The notes under the pieces were generated by a model. That model saw nothing but the letters and a program-made list of their open reading frames with translations. It was not told the DNA's origin and did not search any database. A stretch of DNA of 64,000 nt from Nocardioides currus (lineage in GTDB: Bacteria; Actinomycetota; Actinomycetes; Propionibacteriales; Nocardioidaceae). Numbering within the stretch: the stretch's first letter is position 1; each line of letters opens with the position of its first letter. Of the stretch, positions 49,529 through 58,644 are shown piece by piece. The stretch covers positions 186,357 through 250,356 of the forward strand of contig NZ_PYXZ01000003.1 of NCBI RefSeq assembly GCF_003057875.1, written 5' to 3'. The position numbers and the translations under genes are program-made.

Positions 49529-50440
49529 TCAGGCAGCGACCTGCTCGCCCTGGAGCGTGCGGTAGGCGTAGGCCTGCGCGATCACGACCACCGGGATCGC
49601 GACCAGGAGGCCGATGCCGCAGAGGATCGCGCCGACGAAGTACGCCGCCAGGCAGGCCAGGAAGAACACCAGCACGGTCCCGGCGTTGGCCATGACCAGC
49701 TTGGCGCTGGCCTGGATCGCCTGCACCGCCGGCAGGTCCTTGTCGATGATGAACTGCAGGGTGAACGCGGTCACGAACATGACCGCGAGGCCCGGAAGGA
49801 TGCACAGCACGAGGCCGATGATCGTGGCGACCGCGAGGATCAGGGACGCGATCAGGACCTGCACCCAGTTGATGCCGTTGAACATCGTGCCGATGGAGAG
49901 CCGCTGGCCCTGGGTGATGTCGAGGGCGCCCTTGACGATGCCGGCCTGGATGGCGAGCTGCGCCAGGAAGCTCAGCACGCCGAAGAAGAGCGAGGCGACG
50001 ATCGAGCCGCCGAGCATGCCGCCCGACGTGCTGGTCATGGTGCCGTCGTCGTTGAGCTCGATCGTGGTCTCGCCGCCACCGCCGACGATGTATTGCAGGA
50101 CCTGGATCACCGCGACGACCGCGAACAGCACCAGCGCGGCGATGATCAGCGGGCCGAGGTTGGCCTGGAACTTCTTGAAGCCGTAGCTGAACGCGTCGCC
50201 GACGCTGAACGTGCTGACGCCGCCTGGCTGCTGGCCGTACGGCTGCTGCCCGTAGGGCGCCTGGCCGTAGGGCTGGCCGTAGCCGGGCTGGTTGCCCGGC
50301 TGGCTGCTCGCCGGGTCGCCGTAGTTGGGCGCGCCGGCGCCGGGCTGGCCGTAGTTGGGCTCGCTGGGCGGACCCGAGGGCGGCTGGCCGTAGGGGTCCT
50401 TCGGGGTCTCGTCGTCTGGGGTGTCGCCGTAGTTGGACAT
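49529..50440 (-). CDS. Membrane protein with Pro/Gly/Tyr/Gln-rich N-terminal tail
   Basis: 303 residues. The first ~75 residues are a low-complexity cytoplasmic tail (GQPYGQAPYGQQPYGQQPGG). The rest has about five to six membrane helices (FQANLGPLIIAALVLFAVVA onward) and resembles the DUF975/GPDPase-membrane-domain family. The next gene upstream on the same strand has a similar tail (SNYG start), so the two may interact or be phase-separating membrane proteins. Function unknown. Confidence 0.85.
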   Translation of the reverse strand: MSNYGDTPDDETPKDPYGQPPSGPPSEPNYGQPGAGAPNYGDPASSQPGNQPGYGQPYGQAPYGQQPYGQQPGGVSTFSVGDAFSYGFKKFQANLGPLIIAALVLFAVVAVIQVLQYIVGGGGETTIELNDDGTMTSTSGGMLGGSIVASLFFGVLSFLAQLAIQAGIVKGALDITQGQRLSIGTMFNGINWVQVLIASLILAVATIIGLVLCILPGLAVMFVTAFTLQFIIDKDLPAVQAIQASAKLVMANAGTVLVFFLACLAAYFVGAILCGIGLLVAIPVVVIAQAYAYRTLQGEQVAA

Positions 50441-50504
50441 GCGTGCCTCGTCGTTCCCTCGTGTGGTCGTGCGGAGTCGTGGATCGGGCCGAGCCTAGTG
50501 GCGG

Positions 50505-51146
50505 TCAGGGCTTGGGCTGGTCGATGACGTAGGTGCCGATGACCTTGTCGGCGAAGGTCTGGCGGTTGGCGTCCCACAACGGCCAGAGGTAGCCGAGGTT
50601 GCACGGGATGCCGTCGAGGATGTGGGCGAGCTGGCGCACGAACGCCATGCCCGGCCCGATCGGCTGGCCGGTCTCGGCCTTGACCAGCTTGATGCCCATC
50701 ACGCCCTTGCCGATGGTGTAGCCGGTGCGGCCCTGCTTGATGAAGAAGTTCCACACGAAGTAGGCGATGACCAGGATCACGCTGAGGAACATCAGGATCG
50801 CCACGATCGGGCCCGAGCCGCCCGTGGAGGTCACCTCGCCGGTGTAGGGGTCGGTCTCGGCGCTGGCGCCGGCGATGACGATGCCGATGATGCCGGGGAT
50901 GTAGGCGATCAGGCCGCCGAGCGCGTCGATCAGGTAGGCGGCCACGCGCTTGCCCCAGTGGGCGAAGGTGACGCCCGGCGGGACGCCGGGGTTGCTGGGG
51001 TAGCCGTAGGACTGGGCGCCGTACGGGTTCTGCTGCTGCGCGTAGGGGTCGTTGGTCGGCTGGCCGGGCTGCTGGCCGTACGGGTCCTGGCCGGGCTGGC
51101 CTGACTGGCCGTACGGGTCGGTGGGCGGGTTGCCGTAGTTGGACAT
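50505..51146 (-). CDS. RDD-family membrane protein with Pro/Gln/Gly-rich tail
   Basis: 213 residues. The disordered N-terminus (~58 residues, NPYGAQSYGYPSNPG) is followed by the RDD domain: AHWGKRVAAYLIDALGG with the Arg-Asp pair, two or three membrane helices and GYTIGKGVMGIKLV. RDD proteins include ion exchangers and unknowns. It begins SNYGNPPTDPYGQ, like the downstream protein SNYGDTPDDETP, so these two probably arose or act together. Promoter region shared with the divergent PadR gene. Confidence 0.9.
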   Translation of the reverse strand: MSNYGNPPTDPYGQSGQPGQDPYGQQPGQPTNDPYAQQQNPYGAQSYGYPSNPGVPPGVTFAHWGKRVAAYLIDALGGLIAYIPGIIGIVIAGASAETDPYTGEVTSTGGSGPIVAILMFLSVILVIAYFVWNFFIKQGRTGYTIGKGVMGIKLVKAETGQPIGPGMAFVRQLAHILDGIPCNLGYLWPLWDANRQTFADKVIGTYVIDQPKP

Positions 51147-51278
51147 CAGTCGTGTTCCCCTCGTGAGTGCGCTCGGCGCGCAAGTTGTGCGGCAGCGTAG
51201 CGGCGCGCGCGGGCGTCCTGCCCCGCATCCGCGCCGCGAAACCCGGGTCTGGTCCGGGAGATCGCGCGATCGGCGGCT

Positions 51279-51306
51279 GTATACGCGGTATGCATACGTG
51301 GTATAC
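51279..51306. promoter_or_regulatory. Three-box GTATAC/GTATGCATAC operator
   Basis: GTATAC (51279-51284), 3 bases, the palindrome GTATGCATAC (51288-51297), 3 bases, GTATAC (51301-51306). Markedly AT-rich for this DNA. It contains possible -10 sequences (TATACA) and lies 58 bases before the PadR ATG. Confidence 0.65.
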
Positions 51307-51363
51307 ATGTCCTCGCGCCGGTCACGGGGGCCGGCGAGACGAGGGATGGGACGGTGGGGCGCG

Positions 51364-52023
51364 ATGTCGATCCGCCAGGCGCTGCTCGCGCTGCTGGAGC
51401 CGGGGCCGATGTACGGCTACCAGCTCCGCGCCGAGTTCGAGCAGCGCACCGGGGCCACCTGGCCGCTCAACGTCGGGCAGGTCTACACGACCCTCGCCCG
51501 GCTCGAGCGTGACGCACTGGTCGAGCACGTCGACGGCTCGGGGGCCGACGACGCGACCGACCAGTCGGGCCAGCACGGGCCGGCCGCCGCCCAGGTGATG
51601 TACCGCATCACCACCTCGGGTCGGGGCGAGGTGTCGGCGTGGTTCACCACGCCGGTGCCTCGCACCCAGCCACCCCGCGACGAGCTGGCGATCAAGCTCG
51701 CGATCGCGGTCACGCTCCCGGGCGTCGACGTCGCGTCGCTCATCCAGCAGCAGCGTACGGCGACGATGACCGCCCTCCAGGACTACACCCGCCTCAAGCG
51801 CTCGGGCCGCGCCTCGCGACCCGACCAGGCCGAGGACCTCGCGTGGTCGCTGGTCCTCGACTCCCTGGTCTTCGACGCCGAGGCCGAGATCCGCTGGCTC
51901 GACCACTGCGAGGCCCGACTGCGCCGCGCCGCCGTCGAGGGGCGGCTCCACACCCCGGCGCGACCCACCACCCCACTGACCCGGCCGCAGCCGGCCACCC
52001 ACGAAGAGGAAGTCACCTCATGA
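51364..52023 (+). CDS. PadR-family transcriptional regulator
   Basis: 219 residues. The winged helix begins MSIRQALLALLEPGPMYGYQ and includes VGQVYTTLARLERDALVEH; C-terminal helices and a Pro/Thr-rich tail follow. ATG 51364 is chosen because it is the family's conserved start and a GGTGGGG site precedes it; ATG 51307 lies inside the operator. The stop overlaps the ABC ATPase ATG by four bases. It probably represses this efflux operon through the three-box operator. Confidence 0.9.
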   Translation: MSIRQALLALLEPGPMYGYQLRAEFEQRTGATWPLNVGQVYTTLARLERDALVEHVDGSGADDATDQSGQHGPAAAQVMYRITTSGRGEVSAWFTTPVPRTQPPRDELAIKLAIAVTLPGVDVASLIQQQRTATMTALQDYTRLKRSGRASRPDQAEDLAWSLVLDSLVFDAEAEIRWLDHCEARLRRAAVEGRLHTPARPTTPLTRPQPATHEEEVTS

Positions 52024-52736
52024 CCGCCGTGCTCCACCTCGACAACGTGACCCGCGTGCACGGCGACGGCGCCACCGAGGTGCACGCCCTGCGCGGCGTC
52101 AGCTTCACCGCGCGCGCCGGCGAGCTCGTCGCCGTGATGGGCCCGTCTGGCTCCGGCAAGTCGACCCTGCTCACCATCGCTGGCGGCCTCGACGAGCCGA
52201 CCAGCGGCACCGTCAGCGTCGAGGGCACCGTCCTCGGCGGACTGGGCAACGCCGGACGGGCCCGCATGCGGCGTACGTCGATCGGCTACGTCTTCCAGGA
52301 CTTCAACCTGATCCCCGCGCTGACCGCGGCCGAGAACGTCGCCCTCCCGCGCGAGCTCGACGGCGAGCGCAGTAGGGCCGCCCGTGCGCTCGCGCTCGCC
52401 GCCCTCGAGGAGGTCGGCATCGCCGGTCTCGCCGACCGCTTCCCCGACGAGATGTCGGGCGGGCAGCAGCAGCGGGTCGCGATCGCGCGCGCCATCGTCG
52501 GCGAGCGCCGCCTGATCCTGGCCGACGAGCCGACCGGCGCGCTCGACACCGACACCGGCGAGGAGATCCTGCGCCTGCTGCGCAGCCGCTGCGACGCGGG
52601 CGCGGCCGGGGTGCTGGTGACCCACGAAGCGCGGCACGCGGCGTGGGCCGACCGTGTCGTCTTCATCCGCGACGGCCTGGTCGTCGACGAGTCGGGCGCC
52701 GACTCGGCCGAGGAGCTGCTCGAGGTCAGCCCGTGA
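52020..52736 (+). CDS. ABC transporter ATP-binding protein, MacB/LolD type
   Basis: 238 residues. Walker A GPSGSGKST near 41-49, Q-loop YVFQDFNLIPALT, signature MSGGQQQRVAIARAI and Walker B ILADEPTGALD. This subgroup works with FtsX-like permeases in mechanotransmission or efflux. The stop overlaps the GTG of the permease by four bases. Confidence 0.95.
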   Translation: MTAVLHLDNVTRVHGDGATEVHALRGVSFTARAGELVAVMGPSGSGKSTLLTIAGGLDEPTSGTVSVEGTVLGGLGNAGRARMRRTSIGYVFQDFNLIPALTAAENVALPRELDGERSRAARALALAALEEVGIAGLADRFPDEMSGGQQQRVAIARAIVGERRLILADEPTGALDTDTGEEILRLLRSRCDAGAAGVLVTHEARHAAWADRVVFIRDGLVVDESGADSAEELLEVSP

Positions 52737-55384
52737 CGGGGTGGCGCCCGGCCCTCCGGCTGGCCTGGCGCGACGCGCTCCGCTCACGCGGTCGCACCGC
52801 CCTCGTGGTGCTGATGATCACCCTGCCGGTGCTCGCGGTGACCGCCGCGGCGGTCATCTACGCCACCGCGCAGGTCACGGGCGGCGAGCGTGCGGACCGG
52901 GCGCTCGGTGCGGCCGACGCCCGCGTCGAGGCGGTCGGCAACACCGTGATCCAGCTGCCCGACCCGCGCGACGGGTGGGGCACGACCGGCAGCCTCGACC
53001 GGGTGGTCACGGAGGCCGACCTGACCGGCGTCCTCGGCGCCGACAGCCGGGTGCTCACGATCCGCGACGACGTCTACCTCCAGGTGCCGATGGGGGACCG
53101 CCGGATCTCCGTCGCGGCCACCGAGGTCGACCTGGGCGACCCGATGACCGAGGGGCTCTTCGACGTGGAGCAGGGCCGGCTCCCGACCGCCGCCGGCGAG
53201 GCCGTGGTCAACACCGGCTACGCCGAGCGTGGCGTGGCGATCGGCGAGGTGCTCGACCTGCAGGGGAGCGACGTCGAGGTCGTCGGGATCGGCCGCGACG
53301 CGACGTACCGCGACCAGCCGACCGTCATGGGGTTGCCCGGCGGGCTGGGCAGCAGCTTCGACGCGACGGCCGGCGACCCCGAGTGGCTGGTCGAGAGCGG
53401 CCCGGTGTCGTGGTCGCAGGTGCGCGAGCTGAACGACCTCGGCGCCGTCGTCACCTCGCGCGAGGTCCTGGCGGACCCGCCGGCCGTGCGTGAGCAGGCC
53501 GAGCAGATGGGCTACGACACCGGCCTGGGCGACTACATCGCCGTCGTGGCGCTGGTCGTCACCATGGCGCTCCTCGAGGTCATCCTGCTCGCCGGTCCGG
53601 CGTTCGCCGTCGGCGCCCGCCGCCAGTCGCGGGCGCTCGCCCTGATGGCGGCCTCCGGCGGGACGCCGCGCCAGGCACGCCGCGTCGTCCTCGCCTCCGG
53701 CGTGGTGCTCGGAGCGCTCGCTGCCGCGATCGGTGCGGTCCTCGGCGTGGTCGTCGGGCTCGCCCTGCTTCCGGTGGTGCAGCGCTTCAGCGGTGAGTGG
53801 TTCGGGCCGGTCGACATCACCTGGTGGGCGGTCGCCGTGGTCGCCGCGTGCGGCCTGCTGAGCGCGGTGCTGGCCGCCGTCGTCCCCGCCTGGATCGCCT
53901 CCCGTCAGGACGTCGTGGCGGTGCTCGCCGGGCGTCGCGGAGACCGGAAGCCGTCGGCGCGCACCCCACTCCTCGGCCTGGTGGTGCTCGGCTGCGGCGT
54001 GCTGCTGTCGGTCTACGGCGTCGTCGGCTCGGCCGGCAACGGGGAGTACGCCATCGCCGTCTCCGCCATCGTGTCCGTGCTCGGGATGATCATGGTCGTG
54101 CCGGTCGTGGTGGCCCTGATCGCCCGGCTCTCGCGCCGCTTCCCGCTGACGCTGCGCTACGCCGCGCGCGACGCAGCTCGCCACCGCACGCGCACCGTCC
54201 CCGCCGTGGCCGCGGTCGCCGCCACGGTGGCCGGCGTCGTCGCCCTCGGCATCGCCAACACCAGCGACGAGGCGGAGCGACGCTCGACCTACCGCCCCCA
54301 GCTCGAGATGGGGGCCGCGACCGTCACCGTCAGCGGCACCTCGGACATGGTCGGCGGCACCTATCGCGAGTATCCGCCAGACCAGGCGGTCTGGGAGCGC
54401 GTCGACAGGGCGATCGAGCAGGCGGTGCCGGGCGTCGAGCGGGAGACCGTCGACGGGATCGTCTACCAGACCGGCGACGGCGGCTCGCGCTTCTTCGACG
54501 TCCGCGGCGCGACGCGGGAGGACTGGGTGGCGCTGGAGACGACCGGTGGGTTCGCCGGCGCGGCCATGGTCAGCGACGGCGACCTGCCCGGGCAGCTCGC
54601 GCTCACCGACGAGCAGGCGCGGCAGGCGTCCGCCGCGCTGGCGGCAGGATCAGCGGTGGTGCTGGCGCAGGAGGGTACGGCGGACCGGATCGTCCTCCAG
54701 ACCTACTCGCCCGACGACGACGCGGCCGAGCCGACGCGACTCGACTGGCCGGTCGAGACGGTGCAGGTCGACGGGCCCGTGGCCGTCTCGCTCGTGGTGC
54801 CGACGACGCTGGCCGAGGAGGCCGGGCTCGACGTGCAGACCGTCGGCGTCTACCTCCCCCCGAACGACCTGACCGCGGCCCAGGCCAAGGACCTCGAGGA
54901 GCGGGTGGCGGGGGTCAGCGAATCGGCGTACGCCTATGTCGAGCGCGGCTACCAGACCGACAACGCGATCATCATCCTGCTCGCGATCCTCTTCGGGCTC
55001 GGCGGCGTGCTGATGCTCGGCGGGACGCTGACCGCCACCTTCCTCGCGCTGTCCGACGCGCGTCCCGACCTCGCCACGCTGGCCGCCGTGGGGGCGTCGC
55101 CCCGATCGCGGCGCGGGGTCGCGGCGTCGTACGCCCTGGTCGTCGGCTTCGTCGGAGCCGTGCTCGGGACGGTGGTCGGGTTCATCCCGGGCGTCGCGAT
55201 CACCTGGCCGCTGACGAGCGGGGTGACCTACGGGTCGGGCTCGTCGGAGGGCCCGGCCGGTCCCTTCCTCGACATCCCGTGGCTGCTGATCCTGGGCCTG
55301 GTCGTCGTGCTGCCGCTGCTCACCGCGCTGGTCGTCGGGCTCTTCGCGCGGGCACGGCTTCCGCTGGCGACGCGTCTCACCTGA
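52733..55384 (+). CDS. FtsX-like ABC transporter permease
   Basis: 883 residues with two FtsX/MacB cores. An N-terminal membrane helix precedes a large extracytoplasmic domain (~50-260) rich in Asp/Gly, then three helices (~270-400), a middle region with a further helix cluster, a second extracytoplasmic domain and three C-terminal helices ending FARARLPLATRLT. Together with the ATPase and PadR it forms a self-regulated export or envelope-remodelling system; substrate not visible. Confidence 0.94.
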   Translation: MTGWRPALRLAWRDALRSRGRTALVVLMITLPVLAVTAAAVIYATAQVTGGERADRALGAADARVEAVGNTVIQLPDPRDGWGTTGSLDRVVTEADLTGVLGADSRVLTIRDDVYLQVPMGDRRISVAATEVDLGDPMTEGLFDVEQGRLPTAAGEAVVNTGYAERGVAIGEVLDLQGSDVEVVGIGRDATYRDQPTVMGLPGGLGSSFDATAGDPEWLVESGPVSWSQVRELNDLGAVVTSREVLADPPAVREQAEQMGYDTGLGDYIAVVALVVTMALLEVILLAGPAFAVGARRQSRALALMAASGGTPRQARRVVLASGVVLGALAAAIGAVLGVVVGLALLPVVQRFSGEWFGPVDITWWAVAVVAACGLLSAVLAAVVPAWIASRQDVVAVLAGRRGDRKPSARTPLLGLVVLGCGVLLSVYGVVGSAGNGEYAIAVSAIVSVLGMIMVVPVVVALIARLSRRFPLTLRYAARDAARHRTRTVPAVAAVAATVAGVVALGIANTSDEAERRSTYRPQLEMGAATVTVSGTSDMVGGTYREYPPDQAVWERVDRAIEQAVPGVERETVDGIVYQTGDGGSRFFDVRGATREDWVALETTGGFAGAAMVSDGDLPGQLALTDEQARQASAALAAGSAVVLAQEGTADRIVLQTYSPDDDAAEPTRLDWPVETVQVDGPVAVSLVVPTTLAEEAGLDVQTVGVYLPPNDLTAAQAKDLEERVAGVSESAYAYVERGYQTDNAIIILLAILFGLGGVLMLGGTLTATFLALSDARPDLATLAAVGASPRSRRGVAASYALVVGFVGAVLGTVVGFIPGVAITWPLTSGVTYGSGSSEGPAGPFLDIPWLLILGLVVVLPLLTALVVGLFARARLPLATRLT

Positions 55385-55390
55385 CAAAAA

Positions 55391-55436
55391 AGTCAGGCTT
55401 GACTGTTTGTTGTTTCGCGGCCACGATGGCCGCGTG
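55391..55436 (+). promoter_or_regulatory. Autoregulated leaderless promoter of the catabolic operon
   Basis: Inverted repeat AGTCA-N4-TGACT (55391-55404) overlaps the -35 TTGACT (55399-55404). Then 17 bases, -10 CACGAT (55422-55427), 6 bases and GTG 55434. Bound TetR would cover the -35. Confidence 0.65.
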
Positions 55437-56099
55437 ACCACGACGCGCATCCCGCAGGAGGAACGGACCCGCGCCATGCGGTTGCGCCTGCTGGAGGCGA
55501 CGGTCGAGTGCCTGGTCGAGCACGGCTACTCCGGGACCTCCACCACGATGGTCAGCCAGCGGGCCGGCGTCTCGCGGGGCGCGCAGCTGCACCACTTCCC
55601 GACCAAGAACGACCTGGTGGTCGCGGCCGTCGTGCACCTCACCGAGCTCCGGGGTGCGGAGCTGTCGGCGGGCGTGGCCCGGCTGCCCGACGGTGGCCGG
55701 CGCACCCGCGCCGTGCTGACGATGCTCGGCGACCACTTCAGCTCGCCGGTCTTCACCGCGGCGCTCGAGCTCTGGGTCGCCGCCCGCACCGACGAGGCGC
55801 TGCTCGCCGCGATGGGCCCCCTGGAGAAGCGCGTCGGGCGCGAGGTGCACCGGCTCACCGTCGCGGCGCTGGGCGCCGACGAGTCGCAGCCCGGCGTGCG
55901 CGAGCTGGTGCAGGGCACGCTCGACCTCGTCCGTGGCCTGGGGCTGGCCAACACGATCTCCGACGACGCCCGCCGGCGCCGCCGCATCCTCGACCACTGG
56001 GCCGACGTGCTCGACCGGGAGCTGGCTATGCCCCACGACGTTCTCGAACTCCCCCGCTCCGCTCCTCCGATCGACAACGCCGAGGGGACCCCGACATGA
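55434..56099 (+). CDS. TetR-family transcriptional regulator
   Basis: 221 residues. Helix-turn-helix at about 25-62 (TSTTMVSQRAGVSRGAQLHH) and a helical ligand domain. The last ~23 codons (MPHDVLELPRSAPPIDNAEG) come from an interspersed repeat, so the original C-terminus has been replaced or extended. The stop overlaps the next ATG by four bases. It heads a long acyl-CoA operon and probably represses it; an acyl-CoA effector is likely (inference). GTG 55434 is set by the -10 and -35. Confidence 0.9.
   Translation: MTTTRIPQEERTRAMRLRLLEATVECLVEHGYSGTSTTMVSQRAGVSRGAQLHHFPTKNDLVVAAVVHLTELRGAELSAGVARLPDGGRRTRAVLTMLGDHFSSPVFTAALELWVAARTDEALLAAMGPLEKRVGREVHRLTVAALGADESQPGVRELVQGTLDLVRGLGLANTISDDARRRRRILDHWADVLDRELAMPHDVLELPRSAPPIDNAEGTPT
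56031..56094 (+). repeat. Start-codon-proximal interspersed repeat, copy A
   Basis: Starts CCCCACGACGTTCTCG, contains CGCTCCGCTCCTCCG and ends GCCGAGGGGACCCCGA, directly before ATG 56096. It supplies the end of the TetR gene and the AGGGGA ribosome site of the next gene. Confidence 0.75.
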
Positions 56100-56878
56100 C
56101 CGACGTCCTCACCACCGTCCTGCGCGACCTGACCGCCGAGGGTGACGCGCTCGAGGTCCTGGTCGCCGACCTGTCCCCGGAGGCCTGGCGCACGCCGACG
56201 CCTGCCGCGGGCTGGGACGTCGCCACACAGGTCGCCCACCTCGCCTGGACCGACGAGGTGGCGCTCAAGGCCGCCACCGACAAGGAGGCCTGGGACGCGG
56301 TCGTGCTGCTCGCCCTCGCGGCCCCGGAGACCTTCGTCGACGACCAGGCGCTCGCAGGCTCGACCGTGACGCCGGCCGAGCTCCTTGACCGGTGGCGGGC
56401 GGGTCGGGCCGCACTGAAGGAGGCGCTGGCCACGTACGACGGCGGCAAGATGCCGTGGTTCGGGCCGCCGATGTCGCCGACCTCGATGGCCACCGCGCGG
56501 CTGATGGAGACGTGGGCGCACAGCCTGGACGTGCACGAGGCGCTGGGCGTCACGCCGGAGCCGACCGGCCGGATCCGACACGTCGCGCACCTCGCCGTAC
56601 GCACCCGGAACTTCGCGTTCCTGACCAACGACCTGACCCCGCCGGCCGGCGAGTTCCGGATCGACCTGGTCGCGCCGGACGGAGACGTGTGGACCTTCGG
56701 GCCCGAGGACGCACAGCAGACGGTGACCGGCTCGGCGCTCGACCTCTGCCTGCTCGCGACCCAGCGGGTGCACCGTGCCGACACCGACCTCGTCGCGACC
56801 GGGCCGGACGCGGACCGCTGGCTCGACATCGCGCAGTGCTTCGCCGGACCGCCCGGAGAAGGGCGGGCCGCGCGATGA
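56096..56878 (+). CDS. TIGR03084/maleylpyruvate-isomerase-like (DinB fold) protein
   Basis: 260 residues. The N-terminal DinB four-helix bundle (WRTPTPAAGWDVATQVAHLA near 31-50, with the metal-type His) and a C-terminal domain match the TIGR03084 family that accompanies actinobacterial acyl-CoA operons. Possible thiol-dependent isomerase; the substrate is unknown. Four-base overlaps at both ends. Confidence 0.85.
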   Translation: MTDVLTTVLRDLTAEGDALEVLVADLSPEAWRTPTPAAGWDVATQVAHLAWTDEVALKAATDKEAWDAVVLLALAAPETFVDDQALAGSTVTPAELLDRWRAGRAALKEALATYDGGKMPWFGPPMSPTSMATARLMETWAHSLDVHEALGVTPEPTGRIRHVAHLAVRTRNFAFLTNDLTPPAGEFRIDLVAPDGDVWTFGPEDAQQTVTGSALDLCLLATQRVHRADTDLVATGPDADRWLDIAQCFAGPPGEGRAAR

Positions 56879-58644
56879 GTTTCGAGGCTCGCTCCGCTCG
56901 CACCTCAACCACCGAAGTCGTGCGGATCGGCAACTGCTCCGGCTTCTACGGCGACCGGCTCAGCGCGATGCGCGAGCTGGTCGAGGGTGCCTCCGGGGAC
57001 GGGCACGGCGTCGACGTCATCACCGGCGACTACCTCGCCGAGCTGACGATGCTGATCCTCGGGCGCGACCAGCTCAAGGACCCCTCGCTCGGCTACGCGC
57101 GCACCTTCGTCCGGCAGGTCGAGGACTGCCTGGGCCTGGCGCTCGAGCGCGGCGTGAAGATCGTCAGCGACGCGGGTGGGCTCAACCCGGCGGGCCTCGC
57201 CGAACGCCTCGGCGAGGTGGCGTCGGGCCTCGGGCTCGCGCCCCGCATCGCGCACGTGCGCGGCGACGACCTGCGACCGCTCGGGCTGTGGGAGGGGGCG
57301 CTGACGGCCAACGCCTACCTCGGCGGGTTCGGCATCGCGGCGGCGCTGACCGCGGGCGCCGACATCGTCGTCACCGGCCGCGTCACCGATGCGTCCCTGG
57401 TCGTCGGTGCCGCCGCGGCCCACCACGGCTGGACCCCCGACGACCTCGACGCGCTGGCCGGCGCCGTCGTCGCCGGCCACGTCATCGAGTGCGGGACGCA
57501 GGCCACGGGCGGCAACTTCAGCGGCTTCCTCGACCTGCCCGACCGCGACCGCCCCCTCGGCTTCCCCGTCGCCGAGGTCGCCGCCGACGGGTCGAGCGTG
57601 ATCACCAAGCACGCCGGCACCGGTGGCGCGGTCACCGTCGACACCGTCACCGCCCAGCTCGTCTACGAGATCCAGTCGACCCGCTACCTCGGCCCCGACG
57701 TGACCACGCACCTCGACACCGTCTCGCTGGAGCAGGCCGGCCCCGACCGCGTCTCGATCACCGGCGTCCGCGGCGAGCGGCCGCCCGAGCAGCTGAAGGT
57801 CTGCGTCAACGAGCTCGGGGGCTACCGCAACAGCATCGAGCTCGTCCTGACCGGGCTCGACATCGAGGCCAAGGCCGCGTGGGTGCGCTCGCAGCTCGGC
57901 ACCGCCCTCGCCGGGCGTCCGCCCGCCGAGGTCGTCTGGTCCACGCTGGCGATGCCGACCGCTGACGCCGACACCGAGGAGGGCGCGTCCGCGATCCTGC
58001 GGTGCACCGTCAAGGACGCCTCGCCCGACCCCGTCGGCCGGCCCTTCACCGCTGCTGCCGTCGAGCTCGCACTCGCGTCCTACCCCGGCTTCACGCTGAC
58101 CGCGCCGCCCGGACCGCCGACGCCGTTCGGCGTCTATCGCGCGGAGTACGTCGATCGGTCGGCGCTCGAGCACACGGTCGTGCACGCCGACGGGACCGTC
58201 GAGGTGGTCGAGGACCCACCGACCGCCACGGTGCCGGCCGGCGCCGACACCGGCGTGCGCCCCTCGCCGTACCCAGCGAAGCAGGACGTGCTCACCCGGC
58301 GGCTGCCGCTCGGGACCTTCGTGCACGCGCGGTCCGGCGACAAGGGCGGCGACGCCAACATCGGGCTGTGGGTCGCCCACGACGGGCGCGACGACCTGCG
58401 TGCCGCGCGGGTCGAGTGGCTCAGCAAGCTCATCACCCCCCGGCGCGTGCGCGAGCTCGTCCCGGAGGCCGCCGACCTCGAGGTCGAGGTGTTCCTGCTG
58501 CCCAACCTCGGGGCGGTCAACGTGGTGGTCCACGGGCTGCTCGGCCGGGGCGTGGCCGCGTCGACGCGGTTCGACCCGCAGGCCAAGGGGCTCGGCGAGT
58601 GGGTCCGCTCGCGGCTCGTGTCGATCGAGGACGGGTTGCTGTGA
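56875..58644 (+). CDS. AtuA-like DUF1446-family protein
   Basis: 589 residues. The AtuA/DUF1446 fold starts VVRIGNCSGFYGDRLSAM and carries DIVVTGRVTDASLVVGA and the C-terminal FVHARSGDKGGDANIG. AtuA is required for acyclic terpene (citronellol/geraniol) catabolism in Pseudomonas (family knowledge), although its reaction is unclear. The first 14 residues (MSFEARSARTSTTE) are encoded by an interspersed repeat, and homologues would be expected to start near VVRIGN. ATG overlaps the upstream stop and the stop overlaps the next GTG. Confidence 0.88.
   Translation: MSFEARSARTSTTEVVRIGNCSGFYGDRLSAMRELVEGASGDGHGVDVITGDYLAELTMLILGRDQLKDPSLGYARTFVRQVEDCLGLALERGVKIVSDAGGLNPAGLAERLGEVASGLGLAPRIAHVRGDDLRPLGLWEGALTANAYLGGFGIAAALTAGADIVVTGRVTDASLVVGAAAAHHGWTPDDLDALAGAVVAGHVIECGTQATGGNFSGFLDLPDRDRPLGFPVAEVAADGSSVITKHAGTGGAVTVDTVTAQLVYEIQSTRYLGPDVTTHLDTVSLEQAGPDRVSITGVRGERPPEQLKVCVNELGGYRNSIELVLTGLDIEAKAAWVRSQLGTALAGRPPAEVVWSTLAMPTADADTEEGASAILRCTVKDASPDPVGRPFTAAAVELALASYPGFTLTAPPGPPTPFGVYRAEYVDRSALEHTVVHADGTVEVVEDPPTATVPAGADTGVRPSPYPAKQDVLTRRLPLGTFVHARSGDKGGDANIGLWVAHDGRDDLRAARVEWLSKLITPRRVRELVPEAADLEVEVFLLPNLGAVNVVVHGLLGRGVAASTRFDPQAKGLGEWVRSRLVSIEDGLL
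56880..56916. repeat. Interspersed palindromic repeat encoding the AtuA-like N-terminus
   Basis: TTTCGAGGCTCGCTCC then GCTCGCACCTCAACCACC, the same ends as 8441-8490 and 58646-58676. Read as FEARSARTSTTE. Confidence 0.7.

Noticed and set aside
55381..55395. TGAC-AAAAAA-GTCA as a terminator of the FtsX-like gene
   Set aside because: The stem is only 4 bp; the overlapping AGTCA-N4-TGACT and -35/-10 spacing make a promoter/operator reading stronger.
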